A stretch of 40,156 bases of DNA. Source: Microthrixaceae bacterium. Its GTDB lineage: Bacteria; Actinomycetota; Acidimicrobiia; Acidimicrobiales; Microtrichaceae. The stretch's first letter is position 1. Each line of letters starts with the position of its first letter. Below the pieces are notes generated by a model, which was not told where the DNA came from, searched no databases, and was given only the letters and a program-made list of their open reading frames with translations. The translations under genes were made by a program, and so were the position numbers. The stretch is from assembly GCA_020027475.1 (NCBI GenBank), contig JAHRAZ010000076.1:1-40156 (forward strand), given 5' to 3'. Shown in pieces: positions 16,997 to 25,399 of this stretch.

Positions 16997-17566
16997 TCAG
17001 GCAGTGCCGGTGTTGGTATCGAGGGCCTTGGTCAGGCGATCGGAGATGTCGGCACATTCGGAACACACGTCATCGGGAATCACACCGATTCGCATCAGCC
17101 ACCCGAAAATTGTGCATCCCAGGCAGAACCCTAAGATCGATTCGAGTGCAGCCGCTGTCATGAGCATCGCGGCCACTACGCGCGCCGGGGCCGCAAGGTC
17201 GGCGATCCACAGCGCCGAAGCAGTCAGGGTGAAGACGACGCCGATTGCCTGCGCGAATCTTTTCGGTGGTCCGGGAACCAGCTTCGGGTCACCCAGCCGG
17301 GGAGCAGCGACACGGGTTGCGAACAGGGCCAGCGGGCTGAAGCGAGGCCCGGTGGCGACTCTGGCAATGAAACCGAAGGTGAGCGGGATCAGAACCCAGC
17401 CCCAGCCCGGGATGGCCACAAATGCCGCCATGGCCATGGCTCCACCGGCCACGACCCGCGCCGCCTTCTCGTTGACCGGATTCGGGAAGTCGAAGAACTT
17501 TCCGGCAGATTCTCCAGTTGTTTCCCTTGATGCAGTTGTTCCGGTAGATGTGGTGGTGATGCTCAC
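16997..17566 (-). CDS. DUF4395 family membrane protein
   Basis: A 189-residue membrane protein with about four hydrophobic segments. The family hallmarks are the [13 protein letters not shown] segment near residue 29, [19 protein letters not shown] in the middle, and [19 protein letters not shown] near the C-terminus with its paired Cys; an extra CSEC motif follows close to the end. DUF4395 proteins are frequently encoded beside thioredoxin-like or rhodanese genes and are suspected to act in sulfur or redox chemistry; no such neighbour is present here. The GTG at 17566 is supported by AGGA five bases upstream, and an open extension to 17686 is rejected. The region upstream carries several repeats that could be an operator. 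Confidence 0.8.
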   Translation of the reverse strand: MSITTTSTGTTASRETTGESAGKFFDFPNPVNEKAARVVAGGAMAMAAFVAIPGWGWVLIPLTFGFIARVATGPRFSPLALFATRVAAPRLGDPKLVPGPPKRFAQAIGVVFTLTASALWIADLAAPARVVAAMLMTAAALESILGFCLGCTIFGWLMRIGVIPDDVCSECADISDRLTKALDTNTGTA

Positions 17567-17588
17567 TGTGATCCTCGCTCCCGTCAAT

Positions 17589-17621
17589 ACCTGACCAATG
17601 TAGTCATATTTCCTGTCAGGT
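17589..17621. repeat. Inverted repeat upstream of the DUF4395 gene
   Basis: ACCTGAC (17589-17595) and its exact complement GTCAGGT (17615-17621), separated by 19 bases. They sit 23-55 bases upstream of the GTG at 17566, where a repressor or activator could bind. No regulator family is assigned. Confidence 0.5.
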
Positions 17622-17640
17622 GAAACCGGATGCAGGTTTC
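17622..17640 (-). terminator. Possible hairpin after typA
   Basis: GAAACC (17622-17627) and GGTTTC (17635-17640) enclose a seven-base loop, 55 bases past the typA stop on the minus strand. The stem is short and lacks a U-tract, so it is a weak candidate terminator; it could equally be part of the DUF4395 control region. Confidence 0.3.
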
Positions 17641-17678
17641 CGGTATTCCGGCGCAACAATTCCCGGTATTCCGGCGCA
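17640..17678. repeat. Two 16-base direct repeats with 23-base period
   Basis: CCGGTATTCCGGCGCA occurs exactly at 17640-17655 and 17663-17678. Each copy contains a CCGG-N4-CCGG palindromic core. Two identical sites about two helical turns apart in a non-coding gap look like tandem protein-binding sites. Confidence 0.6.
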
Positions 17679-17695
17679 GCGATCACTTGTGCTGG

Positions 17696-19570
17696 TTACA
17701 CAGCACTCGCATTCTTGTGAGCCTTCAGTTTCCGGGCGCGCTCACCTGCATCGAGGTGAACTTTTCGAATGCGGGTGGAGTTGGGTGTGACTTCCACACA
17801 CTCGTCATCGGCGACGAACTCGAGGGCCTGTTCGAGTGAGAGTCTGTTCGGAGGAATCAGCTTCTCGGTGTTGTCGGAGCCGGAGGCCCTCATGTTCGTG
17901 AGCTTCTTCTCCTTGGTGATGTTGACATCCATGTCCTCGCTGCGGGAGTTCTCAGCAACGACCATGCCTTCGTAGACCTCTTCGGTCGGTCCAACGAGGA
18001 GGTTCGCCCGTTCCTGCAAGGAAACTATTGAGTACGGGGTCGTCTTTCCTGACCGGTCGGCCACGATCGAGCCACGGTCGCGCGAGCGAATCTGGCCGAA
18101 CCAGGGTTCCCAGCCGTCGAACACCGAATGGATCATTCCGGTTCCACGAGTCTCGGTGAGGAAGTGGGTGCGGAACCCCAGCAGGCCTCGAGCCGGAATG
18201 CGGTACTCCAGACGCACCCAACCGGTGCCGTGGTTGACCATGTTCGCCAGAACTGCCCGCCGAATCCCGAGTAGCTGGGTGACGGCTCCGAGGTGCTCCT
18301 CGGGGACGTCGATGGACACCGCCTCCACCGGTTCGTGAATTTTGCCGTCGATCTCCCTGGTGAGCACAGCAGGCTTTCCGACAGTCAGCTCGAAACCTTC
18401 ACGTCGCATCGTTTCCACGAGGACCGCCAACTGGAGCTCACCTCTGGCGTGGACTTCCCATGCATCGGGGCGTTCGGTGGGGAACACCTTGAGGCTTACG
18501 TTGCCGACCAGTTCTGCGTCGAGTCGAGCCTTCATCAGACGCGCAGTCATCTTCGATCCATCGCGGCCGGCCAGCGGAGATGTGTTGATCCCGATGGTCA
18601 TTGCGAGGCTCGGTTCATCCACGGTTATGGAGTCTTTCGGTCTCGGGTCCGCGGGATCGCAGAGTGTGTCTCCGATACCGATGTCGTCGATCCCGGCCAC
18701 CGCGATCAGTTCTCCCGGTCCTGCAGAGTCGCGCTCAACCCGCTCGTGATTCTCGGTGACATACAGAACGGCCACCTTGGCCGGTTCCGTCGTGCCATCT
18801 GATCGGCACCAGGCGACGGTTTGGCCTTTGCGGATTTCCCCGTTCAGCACACGACACATGGCCAATCGGCCCACGAACTGGGACGCATCGAGGTTGGTCA
18901 CCCAGGCCTGCAGTGGATGCTCGGGGTCGTGCCGGGGTGCCGGCAGGTGATCAACGATGGTGTCGAGAAGGGGAGAGAGGTCGTCTTCGAGGTCGTCGAG
19001 CGATTCCGGCCGATTCATCGAAGCGCGGCCCTCGCGAGCGCTGCAGTAAACGATCGGAAAGTCGAGTTGGTCGATGTCGGCGTCGAGGTCGAGGAACAGT
19101 TCCTCCACTTCATTGACAACTTCGGCAATGCGGGCATCGGAGCGGTCGATCTTGTTGATCACCAGAATCACCTTGAGGCCGAGGTCGAGGGTCTTGCGAA
19201 GCACGAATCGAGTCTGGGGGAGTGGCCCCTCGGATGCGTCCACAAGCATCAACACACCGTCAACCATCGTGAGGGCTCTCTCGACCTCACCGCCGAAGTC
19301 GGCGTGTCCGGGAGTGTCCACGATGTTCACCTTCATCTGGGAACCATCGGTGGTCTCGTATGTGACCGCAGTGTTCTTGGCCAGGATGGTGATCCCCTTC
19401 TCGCGTTCGAGGTCAAGCGAGTCCATCACCCGATCCGCGTCTTCGCCGGTGGGCGGACGGGTGCCCAAAGCGCCGGATTGGCGGAGAAGGCCGTCTACGA
19501 GGGTTGTTTTCCCATGGTCAACGTGAGCAATGATGGCCACGTTGCGTATGTTGTCAACTGTTTCGGTCAT
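17696..19570 (-). CDS. typA: Ribosome-binding GTPase BipA/TypA
   Basis: A 624-residue translational GTPase of the EF-G/LepA group that helps ribosome assembly and stress or cold adaptation. GTPase motifs are intact: AHVDHGKT (15-22), REKGITI (56-62), DTPGH (85-89) and NKID (139-142). The C-terminal half carries the EF-G-like domains and the BipA-specific end with RIRKVHLDAGERARKLK. Full length for the family. The ATG at 19570 falls two bases after the lemA stop, so translation is probably coupled; a longer open frame overlaps lemA and is rejected. The pairing with LemA and DUF2207 genes is a matter of gene order and does not by itself show joint function. Confidence 0.95.
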   Translation of the reverse strand: MTETVDNIRNVAIIAHVDHGKTTLVDGLLRQSGALGTRPPTGEDADRVMDSLDLEREKGITILAKNTAVTYETTDGSQMKVNIVDTPGHADFGGEVERALTMVDGVLMLVDASEGPLPQTRFVLRKTLDLGLKVILVINKIDRSDARIAEVVNEVEELFLDLDADIDQLDFPIVYCSAREGRASMNRPESLDDLEDDLSPLLDTIVDHLPAPRHDPEHPLQAWVTNLDASQFVGRLAMCRVLNGEIRKGQTVAWCRSDGTTEPAKVAVLYVTENHERVERDSAGPGELIAVAGIDDIGIGDTLCDPADPRPKDSITVDEPSLAMTIGINTSPLAGRDGSKMTARLMKARLDAELVGNVSLKVFPTERPDAWEVHARGELQLAVLVETMRREGFELTVGKPAVLTREIDGKIHEPVEAVSIDVPEEHLGAVTQLLGIRRAVLANMVNHGTGWVRLEYRIPARGLLGFRTHFLTETRGTGMIHSVFDGWEPWFGQIRSRDRGSIVADRSGKTTPYSIVSLQERANLLVGPTEEVYEGMVVAENSRSEDMDVNITKEKKLTNMRASGSDNTEKLIPPNRLSLEQALEFVADDECVEVTPNSTRIRKVHLDAGERARKLKAHKNASAV

Positions 19571-19572
19571 TG

Positions 19573-20151
19573 TCAGTCGGTCGCCTGTTCTGGGCCGCCG
19601 AAGTCGACGGTCGGCACCACTTCGTTTACATCGGGTGCGTCGTAGAACTCGGCCTTCTCCACACCGGCGATACCCACGAACATCGACCACGGGATGGTCA
19701 CCGTCGTGCGGTTCAGTGTGGACACGGCGTCGTTGTAGTACTGACGTGCGAACGCGAGCTGGTCCTCAGTACGGGTGAGCTCACCCTGCAACTGCTGGAA
19801 GTTGGTGGACGCCTTGAGGTCCGGATACGCCTCCGCAACTGCGAACAGATTGGCGAGAGCCTGCTGCATTTGTCCGTCCGCAGCGGCCTTTTCGGCGAGC
19901 GTATTGGCTCCGCCGGCCGCAGCGCGGGCCTCGGTTACAGCGTCGAGGGTGGCTCGTTCATGGGTCGTGTAGCCCTGAACCGTGTTTACGAGATTCGGGA
20001 TCAGTTCTGCTCGTCGGGTGAGCTGAACGTCGATGCCGGCTTCTGCCTCCTCTGTGAAGATGCTCTGCTGGCGGAGCCGGTTGATAGCGGTGATCGCGAA
20101 CAACCCGAGGCCCACAACGAGCACGACGATGATGATCAGTCCGATAAGCAT
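19573..20151 (-). CDS. LemA family protein
   Basis: A 192-residue membrane-anchored protein. Residues 2-22 form an N-terminal membrane segment, followed by a long alpha-helical domain with the LemA core (RRAELIPNLVNTVQGYTTHER, and later NFQQLQGELTRTEDQLAFARQYYNDAV; quoted in parts). The function of LemA proteins is not established; they are commonly encoded next to Gly-rich TPM or DUF2207 membrane proteins, exactly as here. The ATG at 20151 has AGGAGG five bases upstream. It lies 28 bases after the DUF2207 gene and two bases before typA, forming a three-gene unit. Confidence 0.92.
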   Translation of the reverse strand: MLIGLIIIVVLVVGLGLFAITAINRLRQQSIFTEEAEAGIDVQLTRRAELIPNLVNTVQGYTTHERATLDAVTEARAAAGGANTLAEKAAADGQMQQALANLFAVAEAYPDLKASTNFQQLQGELTRTEDQLAFARQYYNDAVSTLNRTTVTIPWSMFVGIAGVEKAEFYDAPDVNEVVPTVDFGGPEQATD

Positions 20152-20179
20152 CAGAACCTCCTGGGTTCACAAATGGGGG

Positions 20180-21898
20180 TCACCAAGATCCGCCTCCGCC
20201 ACCACCACCACCGGATCCGCCGGAAAATCCACCGCCTCCTCCGCCGGAGGAAGCCTTTGAAGCCGCGTATGCCGCGCTGGCACTGCTGATCGCTGAGTTG
20301 AACGAGTTGCTGAAGTCTTGGTACGAGTTGTACTGGTATGCACCGTAGCCCCACCCGAGCACGTAGGGCACAGTCGGAGCCTCCACTCCCTGCGCTGCGT
20401 ATCGCTGCGCCCACTGCGATGAGATCCCCAGGGCAACGGCCCAGGGCAGGTATGTGGGGAACCAATCCAGCCGGGCGGCAGCGTCAAAGCGCGATTCTGA
20501 AGAGTCGGTGCCGAGGAATCTGGCGAAGCCACCCGTTCTGGACCAGATCTCGCGGCCCGCTGGTGTCCGTTTGGTTGTTCGTCCGATGTCGGTGGCAACC
20601 ACGGCTCCCACCACCGAGAACGCGCCGAGGCCGACAACGAGGGGAATCGGCACGTCGACATCACCGAAAAGGTACAAACCGGCCAGGATCACCAATCCGA
20701 CCAGGGAAATCCAGGTTGCGGCGAACAAGATCATGCCACTGGCCGAGTGCTTCAGAAATGGTCGGACATCGGCGTTGACTCCGGCGTCCACGGCCTTTTC
20801 GGCCGAGGCGATCATCTTCCCGGCGGCGACCGACTTCTCAACCACGAAGGTCTGGCCCACGCTCGAGAGGCCGAGACGGTCGAGAAAACTGTCTTCCCAG
20901 TGATCGAGCTGTTCCCCGGGAGCAATGCGATGCACCGACCACGCTTCGTCGCCGGGCTCGATCGTGACGATGCCTCTGGCCCCGAGATCGAACAACGTGG
21001 CCTGGAGTGCCTCAGGTGAGGACTTCTCGTCGAGAACCTTGGCGCCCACGGCCGGTTTCACTGCTGGTGGTTCGAAGAGAACCGGGAAGCCGGGTTCGAC
21101 TTCCTTGGTGGAGCGGACGCCCAGCCAGGCGAGTCCGGCGCCGGCGATGCCGGCGAGGATCGACCACAACCAGGTGAGGTCGGTCGGAATCTCATTGGGT
21201 GGAACATCGGATGCGTCGAAGGTCACCCTCACGGTCACCGCTTCGAACGGCTCGAGATTCGACTCATTGATGGTCACGGTGGTGCCGGTGAGTTCAACAT
21301 CGCACGGGTCTGAAATCCCGCGAACGCATTCCACGAGGATGGGCTCCGCTGGTAGCTCCGCCACCACGCGGGCTTCGGCGATGGGCATGCTCCAGCCACT
21401 TCCCACGACGTCCCACCACCACAAGCTCTGCGAGTCATCCTGGGGATCCGGGTTCACCACGTCGGTGGTGGAGTAATTGAGTTGGTAGTCGTAGACGCCC
21501 ACCGGCAGATATCGATCAACTACTCCGATTCGGGCAGTCTCGGTTCCCGATGCGGAATCGATCCAGGTCCAAGGTTCACCTTGGCCGTCGCGCTGCACCT
21601 GGAGGTCGTTGACAGGGTGGGTGATGCTGGACTGCTGAGGATCCTCGGTGTCGAAGATGCGGAAGATTCCCCGCCTCTCGATGGGGAAGTTGACCGCGAT
21701 GTTCTCCCGGGTCGTCAGGGTGCCGTCGGAATCGAGGTTCATGGCCACGTCGAAGCCCTGAATGTCGCTTACTTCATCGTCGCTGTTCTGCTCCGAGAAC
21801 GAAAATGGGTTGAGAAACACCACAGCGGCGACGAAGGCGACTGCGAGCGCAGCCAGGAACCCGGCGGCGATCCGGCGGCCGCGTGTACGAGTTTTCAT
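20180..21898 (-). CDS. DUF2207 domain membrane protein with Gly-rich tail
   Basis: A 572-residue envelope protein. A signal-anchor spans about 10-30, then an extracytoplasmic DUF2207 beta domain (about 45-230) containing ENIAVNFPIERRGIFR, a membrane segment near 243-261, a soluble stretch, a membrane pair around 392-440, and a C-terminal tail made almost only of Gly and Ser ending in Trp (about 545-572). This architecture and its place directly before lemA are typical of the widespread LemA/DUF2207 pair, of unknown function. The ATG at 21898 has only a weak GAGAAG ribosome site. It begins 68 bases after the UbiB-like gene on the same strand and may be part of the same transcript. Confidence 0.88.
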   Translation of the reverse strand: MKTRTRGRRIAAGFLAALAVAFVAAVVFLNPFSFSEQNSDDEVSDIQGFDVAMNLDSDGTLTTRENIAVNFPIERRGIFRIFDTEDPQQSSITHPVNDLQVQRDGQGEPWTWIDSASGTETARIGVVDRYLPVGVYDYQLNYSTTDVVNPDPQDDSQSLWWWDVVGSGWSMPIAEARVVAELPAEPILVECVRGISDPCDVELTGTTVTINESNLEPFEAVTVRVTFDASDVPPNEIPTDLTWLWSILAGIAGAGLAWLGVRSTKEVEPGFPVLFEPPAVKPAVGAKVLDEKSSPEALQATLFDLGARGIVTIEPGDEAWSVHRIAPGEQLDHWEDSFLDRLGLSSVGQTFVVEKSVAAGKMIASAEKAVDAGVNADVRPFLKHSASGMILFAATWISLVGLVILAGLYLFGDVDVPIPLVVGLGAFSVVGAVVATDIGRTTKRTPAGREIWSRTGGFARFLGTDSSESRFDAAARLDWFPTYLPWAVALGISSQWAQRYAAQGVEAPTVPYVLGWGYGAYQYNSYQDFSNSFNSAISSASAAYAASKASSGGGGGGFSGGSGGGGGGGGSW

Positions 21899-21966
21899 GT
21901 GCTTCTCAATTCAACAATTCGGGACATGGTCTTGGATTCTGGTCCTGGGTACACAAGCGATCAGAG

Positions 21967-23547
21967 TCAGTTTCCGAGGCGTTTGCGGATCAATTCACGA
22001 CGTTTCTTGAGATCACGGTAGGTGAGGCTGTTACCTGAGTGGTCCACAGCTCCGAAGCCGGCCTTGATCGCCGAGGGGTCAGCGGAGAATCCAGAGATGT
22101 CGAGTCCGAGATCCCTGGCGATCATGGCCCCGTGGGTGGTAGCCATGTGGGTCGACAGTTCTGCCACTTCACCGACGAGATCCAAGTCGGGTGCCAGTCG
22201 AGCTATTGCCCCGTCGAGAAATATCAGGTTCTTGACGTACAACATCAGGATCTTGGGCAGCTTTGCACCCATGGCCAGAAGAGCTTTGATGATTCTCTGG
22301 ATCTCACCCAGTAGTTCCTCCTGAGTGAGACTTGTCGGGTCAACGGGGGCATTGTCCAGACCCAGTTCGGTTATCACCTCACCGATGTCGGTGTCAGCCG
22401 GCAGTGCGCCCAGGTCACGGAAAGCCATGATCTGCCCGGGAATGTCACCAGCTGCCCCGGAGAGCATCATCCGCAGGAAACCGCTGCGTTCCAACGGCGT
22501 CATGCGGGCGGTGATTCCGAAGTCCAGAAGCGCAACGTGGCCGTCGGGAGTCACGAACAAGTTGCCCGCGTGCAGATCTCCGTGGAATATGCCCTGCACC
22601 ATGCAACCTTCGGTGAATCCCTTCATGGCAGTGCGAATCACCTCGTGGGTGTCTATGCCGGCCTTTTGCAGGCCTTCGAGGTCCTCGAAGGCATACCCGT
22701 GCAGTCGCTGCATCACCAGCACGCGCCGCGTGACCAACTCCGGATGGGGCCGAGGGACCACATAGCCCTGCGTTCCCAGTTCGGAAAAGGCACGGGCCAC
22801 ATCGAGCATGTTCTCGGCCTCGAGGCGAAAGTCGAGCTCTTCGGTGATGGTTTCGGTGAACAACTCGACCAGTGCCGGCGGATTGGCCAACGCCGCGATC
22901 GGAATGCGACCGATCAGGAAGGGCGCAAGCCACGACATGACCTTGATGTCCTTGTGGACCAGCGTGCGAATTGACGGACGCTGAACCTTCACCACCACCT
23001 CCTCGCCCGAGATCAGCCTCGCGGCGTGAACCTGTGCGATCGATGCGGCGGCAATCGGTTCGGGATCGAACTCGGCGAAGATTTCCGACAGCGGGGCGCC
23101 CAGATCTGATTCGACCACTTCGCGAACCGAGGCGAACGTCTCAGCTCTGACCTGGTCGCGGCATCCTGCGAACTCGGACACCAGCTCGGGAGGGAAGAGC
23201 CCTTCTCCACTGGAGATGATCTGTGCGAGTTTGATGTAGGTGGGTCCCAGCCGCTCCGCTCCGATTCGCAGTCGCCTGGCAAGACCGGCGCGGGAGGCGC
23301 TTGCGCCTTTCGGTCGCTCCCGGATCAACCAGCCGAGCAGGGCCCAGGCGACCTGGAAGCTGACAACCAGCAGTCGTCCAAAGTCTGGTAGCCGACGCTG
23401 CTCGGTCAGCAGGGGTACCGCGCGGTTGGTGTTCAGCCGGATTACGTCTATGCCGGCCATCCACTCGAGTTCGTCCGCGCGGACCTGCCAGGGCCCCTCT
23501 TGGCTGAAGGAGTAGACCTCGTGGTCGCTGAGAGCCTGTTCGTTCAT
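21967..23547 (-). CDS. ABC1/UbiB-family atypical kinase
   Basis: A 526-residue protein-kinase-like ATPase of the UbiB/ADCK family, whose members support quinone or other isoprenoid-lipid metabolism. Visible motifs are KLAQ at 106-109 (canonically KxGQ), the Ala-rich loop AAASIAQVH at 166-174, Lys187 in VVVKVQRP, catalytic HGDLHAGN at 322-329 and LDFG at 341-344. The Gly-to-Ala change in the KxGQ motif is unusual, while the Lys and Gln remain. The ATG at 23547 overlaps the cysQ stop by four bases (ATGA), which fixes the start and implies translational coupling. A further in-frame extension into cysQ is rejected. Substrate and physiological role are unknown. Confidence 0.9.
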   Translation of the reverse strand: MNEQALSDHEVYSFSQEGPWQVRADELEWMAGIDVIRLNTNRAVPLLTEQRRLPDFGRLLVVSFQVAWALLGWLIRERPKGASASRAGLARRLRIGAERLGPTYIKLAQIISSGEGLFPPELVSEFAGCRDQVRAETFASVREVVESDLGAPLSEIFAEFDPEPIAAASIAQVHAARLISGEEVVVKVQRPSIRTLVHKDIKVMSWLAPFLIGRIPIAALANPPALVELFTETITEELDFRLEAENMLDVARAFSELGTQGYVVPRPHPELVTRRVLVMQRLHGYAFEDLEGLQKAGIDTHEVIRTAMKGFTEGCMVQGIFHGDLHAGNLFVTPDGHVALLDFGITARMTPLERSGFLRMMLSGAAGDIPGQIMAFRDLGALPADTDIGEVITELGLDNAPVDPTSLTQEELLGEIQRIIKALLAMGAKLPKILMLYVKNLIFLDGAIARLAPDLDLVGEVAELSTHMATTHGAMIARDLGLDISGFSADPSAIKAGFGAVDHSGNSLTYRDLKKRRELIRKRLGN

Positions 23548-24326
23548 GCAGTTCCGTGGCCGGCTGCGGCAGCGATCGCCGCTTCGGCGTGTTCCGGGCG
23601 GCTGATGATCAGGTCCGGTAGATATGGACTCTCCCGGTTGTACGCCAACTCGCTGCCATCGAGGCGCGAGCAGTGCAGGCCGGCCGCGAGGGCAACGGCC
23701 ACGGGGGCTGCCGAGTCCCACTCGTATTGTCCACCGGAGTGGGGATAGATGTCGGCTTCACCTCGGATGATTGCCATGGCCTTCGCCCCTGCAGAACCCA
23801 TTTCAACCAATTCTGCATCGAGTGCCCGGGCAACAGCGAGCGCTTCTGCCGGAGGGCGTGACCGGCTGACGATCACTCTCGGAGTCTCGGGCGCGGGGAC
23901 AATGGGGGGCGGCTCTGCAGTGCTGTATGTTCGGCCCAGCGATGGAAGGGCGACTGCTCCACACACGGGCTCGCCATCGATTGCCAGCGCTACGTGGACT
24001 GCCCAGTCACTTCGCCCTTCGCCGTATTCCCGTGTTCCATCGAGCGGATCCACGATCCACACCCTGCTGGTGGACAGACGCTTCGAGTTCTGGACCTCGT
24101 CGGCAGTTGCTTCCTCGGAAAGCACAGCGTCATCCGGGCGAGCCTGCGCGAGTTGCTCCACCAGCCAGACGTGCGACTGGCGATCTCCGGAGTCCTTGAT
24201 CGTATTCTGATCAGCCCCCTCGGCTGTGAGCTGATCGCGTGTCGACAGGAGCAGGGCTCCCGCCCGCGTCGCCAAGTCGGCCGCGAGGTTGTGGTCGGCC
24301 GAGGTTGGTTGCACCGGATTCTGCAC
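23544..24326 (-). CDS. cysQ: 3'(2'),5'-bisphosphate nucleotidase CysQ
   Basis: A 260-residue Mg-dependent phosphatase of the inositol-monophosphatase superfamily that removes the 3' phosphate of PAP or PAPS, preventing build-up during sulfate assimilation. Metal-binding landmarks are SEEA (70-73) and WIVDPLDGTREYGEG (90-104), with YEWDSAAP in the C-terminal half. The sequence is like mycobacterial CysQ. The GTG at 24326 is supported by TAGGCT six bases upstream on the minus strand and by the absence of any Shine-Dalgarno sequence. It faces cysD across 167 bases, so the PAPS-making operon and the PAP-clearing enzyme share one control region. Some relatives also act on inositol phosphates, but the context favours CysQ. 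Confidence 0.92.
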   Translation of the reverse strand: MQNPVQPTSADHNLAADLATRAGALLLSTRDQLTAEGADQNTIKDSGDRQSHVWLVEQLAQARPDDAVLSEEATADEVQNSKRLSTSRVWIVDPLDGTREYGEGRSDWAVHVALAIDGEPVCGAVALPSLGRTYSTAEPPPIVPAPETPRVIVSRSRPPAEALAVARALDAELVEMGSAGAKAMAIIRGEADIYPHSGGQYEWDSAAPVAVALAAGLHCSRLDGSELAYNRESPYLPDLIISRPEHAEAAIAAAAGHGTA

Positions 24327-24332
24327 CCCCAG

Positions 24333-24338
24333 AGCCTA
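24333..24338 (-). promoter_or_regulatory. Leaderless -10 hexamer for cysQ
   Basis: TAGGCT on the minus strand matches TANNNT and ends six bases before the GTG at 24326. Confidence 0.55.
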
Positions 24339-24358
24339 CCTTGGGGCAAATCTGCTCA

Positions 24359-24493
24359 TATCGTGGCCCAGATCCCCGATGGATTGGTCGGATTTCGGCG
24401 GGTGGTGTTGCCCTGCCGGCCGGGCATTCGGGGCCATCCCGGGTGAGTCTCGCTTTGGTTATTCGCGCCCTCTGAACCACACTCGGTGGCGAG
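24359..24493 (+). promoter_or_regulatory. cysD leader with a candidate -10 and an upstream reading frame containing tandem Cys codons
   Basis: A TANNNT hexamer (TATCGT, 24359-24364) would give cysD a leader of about 120 bases. Within it an ATG at 24379 opens a frame whose codons 10 and 11 (24406-24411) are both Cys, in the context GGWCCPAG. The frame is different from cysD and runs past the cysD start to 24681. Mycobacteria are known to use short cysteine-rich upstream frames as cysteine-responsive attenuators of sulfur genes; that comparison suggests a similar control here. The ATG is 14 bases from the hexamer and has no Shine-Dalgarno sequence, so translation is uncertain. Confidence 0.3.
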
Positions 24494-25399
24494 ATGAACT
24501 ACGAGCTATCCCACCTGAAGACCCTGGAAGCGGAGTCGATCCACGTATTCCGCGAGGTCGCTGCAGAATTCGAGCGTCCAGTTCTGTTGTTCAGCGGTGG
24601 CAAGGACTCGATCGTGATGCTGCATCTGGCCACGAAGGCTTTCTGGCCGGCCCGAATGCCGTTCCCGTTGATGCATATTGACACGGGACACAACTTTGCC
24701 GAGGTCTATGAGTATCGAGACCGTCGAGTATCAGAACTCGGTCTCAAGTTGGTCGTGGCATCGGTGCAGGAATCGATCGACTCCGGTCGCGTGGTCGAAC
24801 AGACCGGTCCGGGCGCCAGCCGGAACCAGCTCCAGACCACCACGCTGCTCGATGCCCTTGGAGAACACGGATTCGACGCAGCCTTCGGCGGTGCGCGCCG
24901 CGACGAGGAGCGTGCGAGAGCCAAGGAACGCTTCTACTCGTTCCGCGACGACTTCGGCCAGTGGGATCCCAAGAACCAGCGACCTGAACTCTGGAATCTC
25001 TACAACGGGCGCCATCACCGCGGTGAACACATCCGCATCTTTCCGCTGAGCAACTGGACCGAGCTCGATATCTGGCAGTACATCGGAGTCGAGGACATCG
25101 ACGTCCCATCGATCTACTACGCACACGAGCGCGAGGTGATCGCCCGCGACGGAATGTGGTTGGCCGTCACTGATTTCATCGCGGTGGCGGACCATGAGCT
25201 GGTTGAGACTCGTCAGGTTCGATTCCGCACCGTTGGTGATGCCACCTGCACAGGTGCAGTCGAATCGGGCGCCAGCACGGTGTCGGCGATAATCGACGAA
25301 GTGTCTGCAACGAGAATCACCGAGCGTGGTGCCACCCGCGCGGATGACCGTGCATCCGAAGCGGCAATGGAGGATCGCAAGCGGGAGGGTTACTTCTGA
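24494..25399 (+). CDS. cysD: Sulfate adenylyltransferase small subunit CysD
   Basis: A 301-residue ATP-sulfurylase subunit of the PP-loop superfamily that adenylylates sulfate to APS together with CysN. The PP-loop SGGKDS is at 34-39; HIDTGHNFAEVYEYRD, AFGGARRDEERARAKER and the LSNWTELDIWQYI block follow, and the C-terminus DRKREGYF is the usual ending. Length matches the family. The ATG at 24494 has GGTGG four bases upstream as a modest ribosome site. Its TGA overlaps the cysN start (TGATG), so the subunits are translationally coupled. It is the first gene of cysDNC, divergent from cysQ. Confidence 0.97.
   Translation: MNYELSHLKTLEAESIHVFREVAAEFERPVLLFSGGKDSIVMLHLATKAFWPARMPFPLMHIDTGHNFAEVYEYRDRRVSELGLKLVVASVQESIDSGRVVEQTGPGASRNQLQTTTLLDALGEHGFDAAFGGARRDEERARAKERFYSFRDDFGQWDPKNQRPELWNLYNGRHHRGEHIRIFPLSNWTELDIWQYIGVEDIDVPSIYYAHEREVIARDGMWLAVTDFIAVADHELVETRQVRFRTVGDATCTGAVESGASTVSAIIDEVSATRITERGATRADDRASEAAMEDRKREGYF

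Noticed and set aside
18821-19645. 274-codon open frame on the plus strand
   Set aside because: Antisense to typA, which is full length with all GTPase motifs.
24327-24493. SAM or other known riboswitch in the cysQ-cysD gap
   Set aside because: GC-rich short stems are present but no recognisable conserved riboswitch core.
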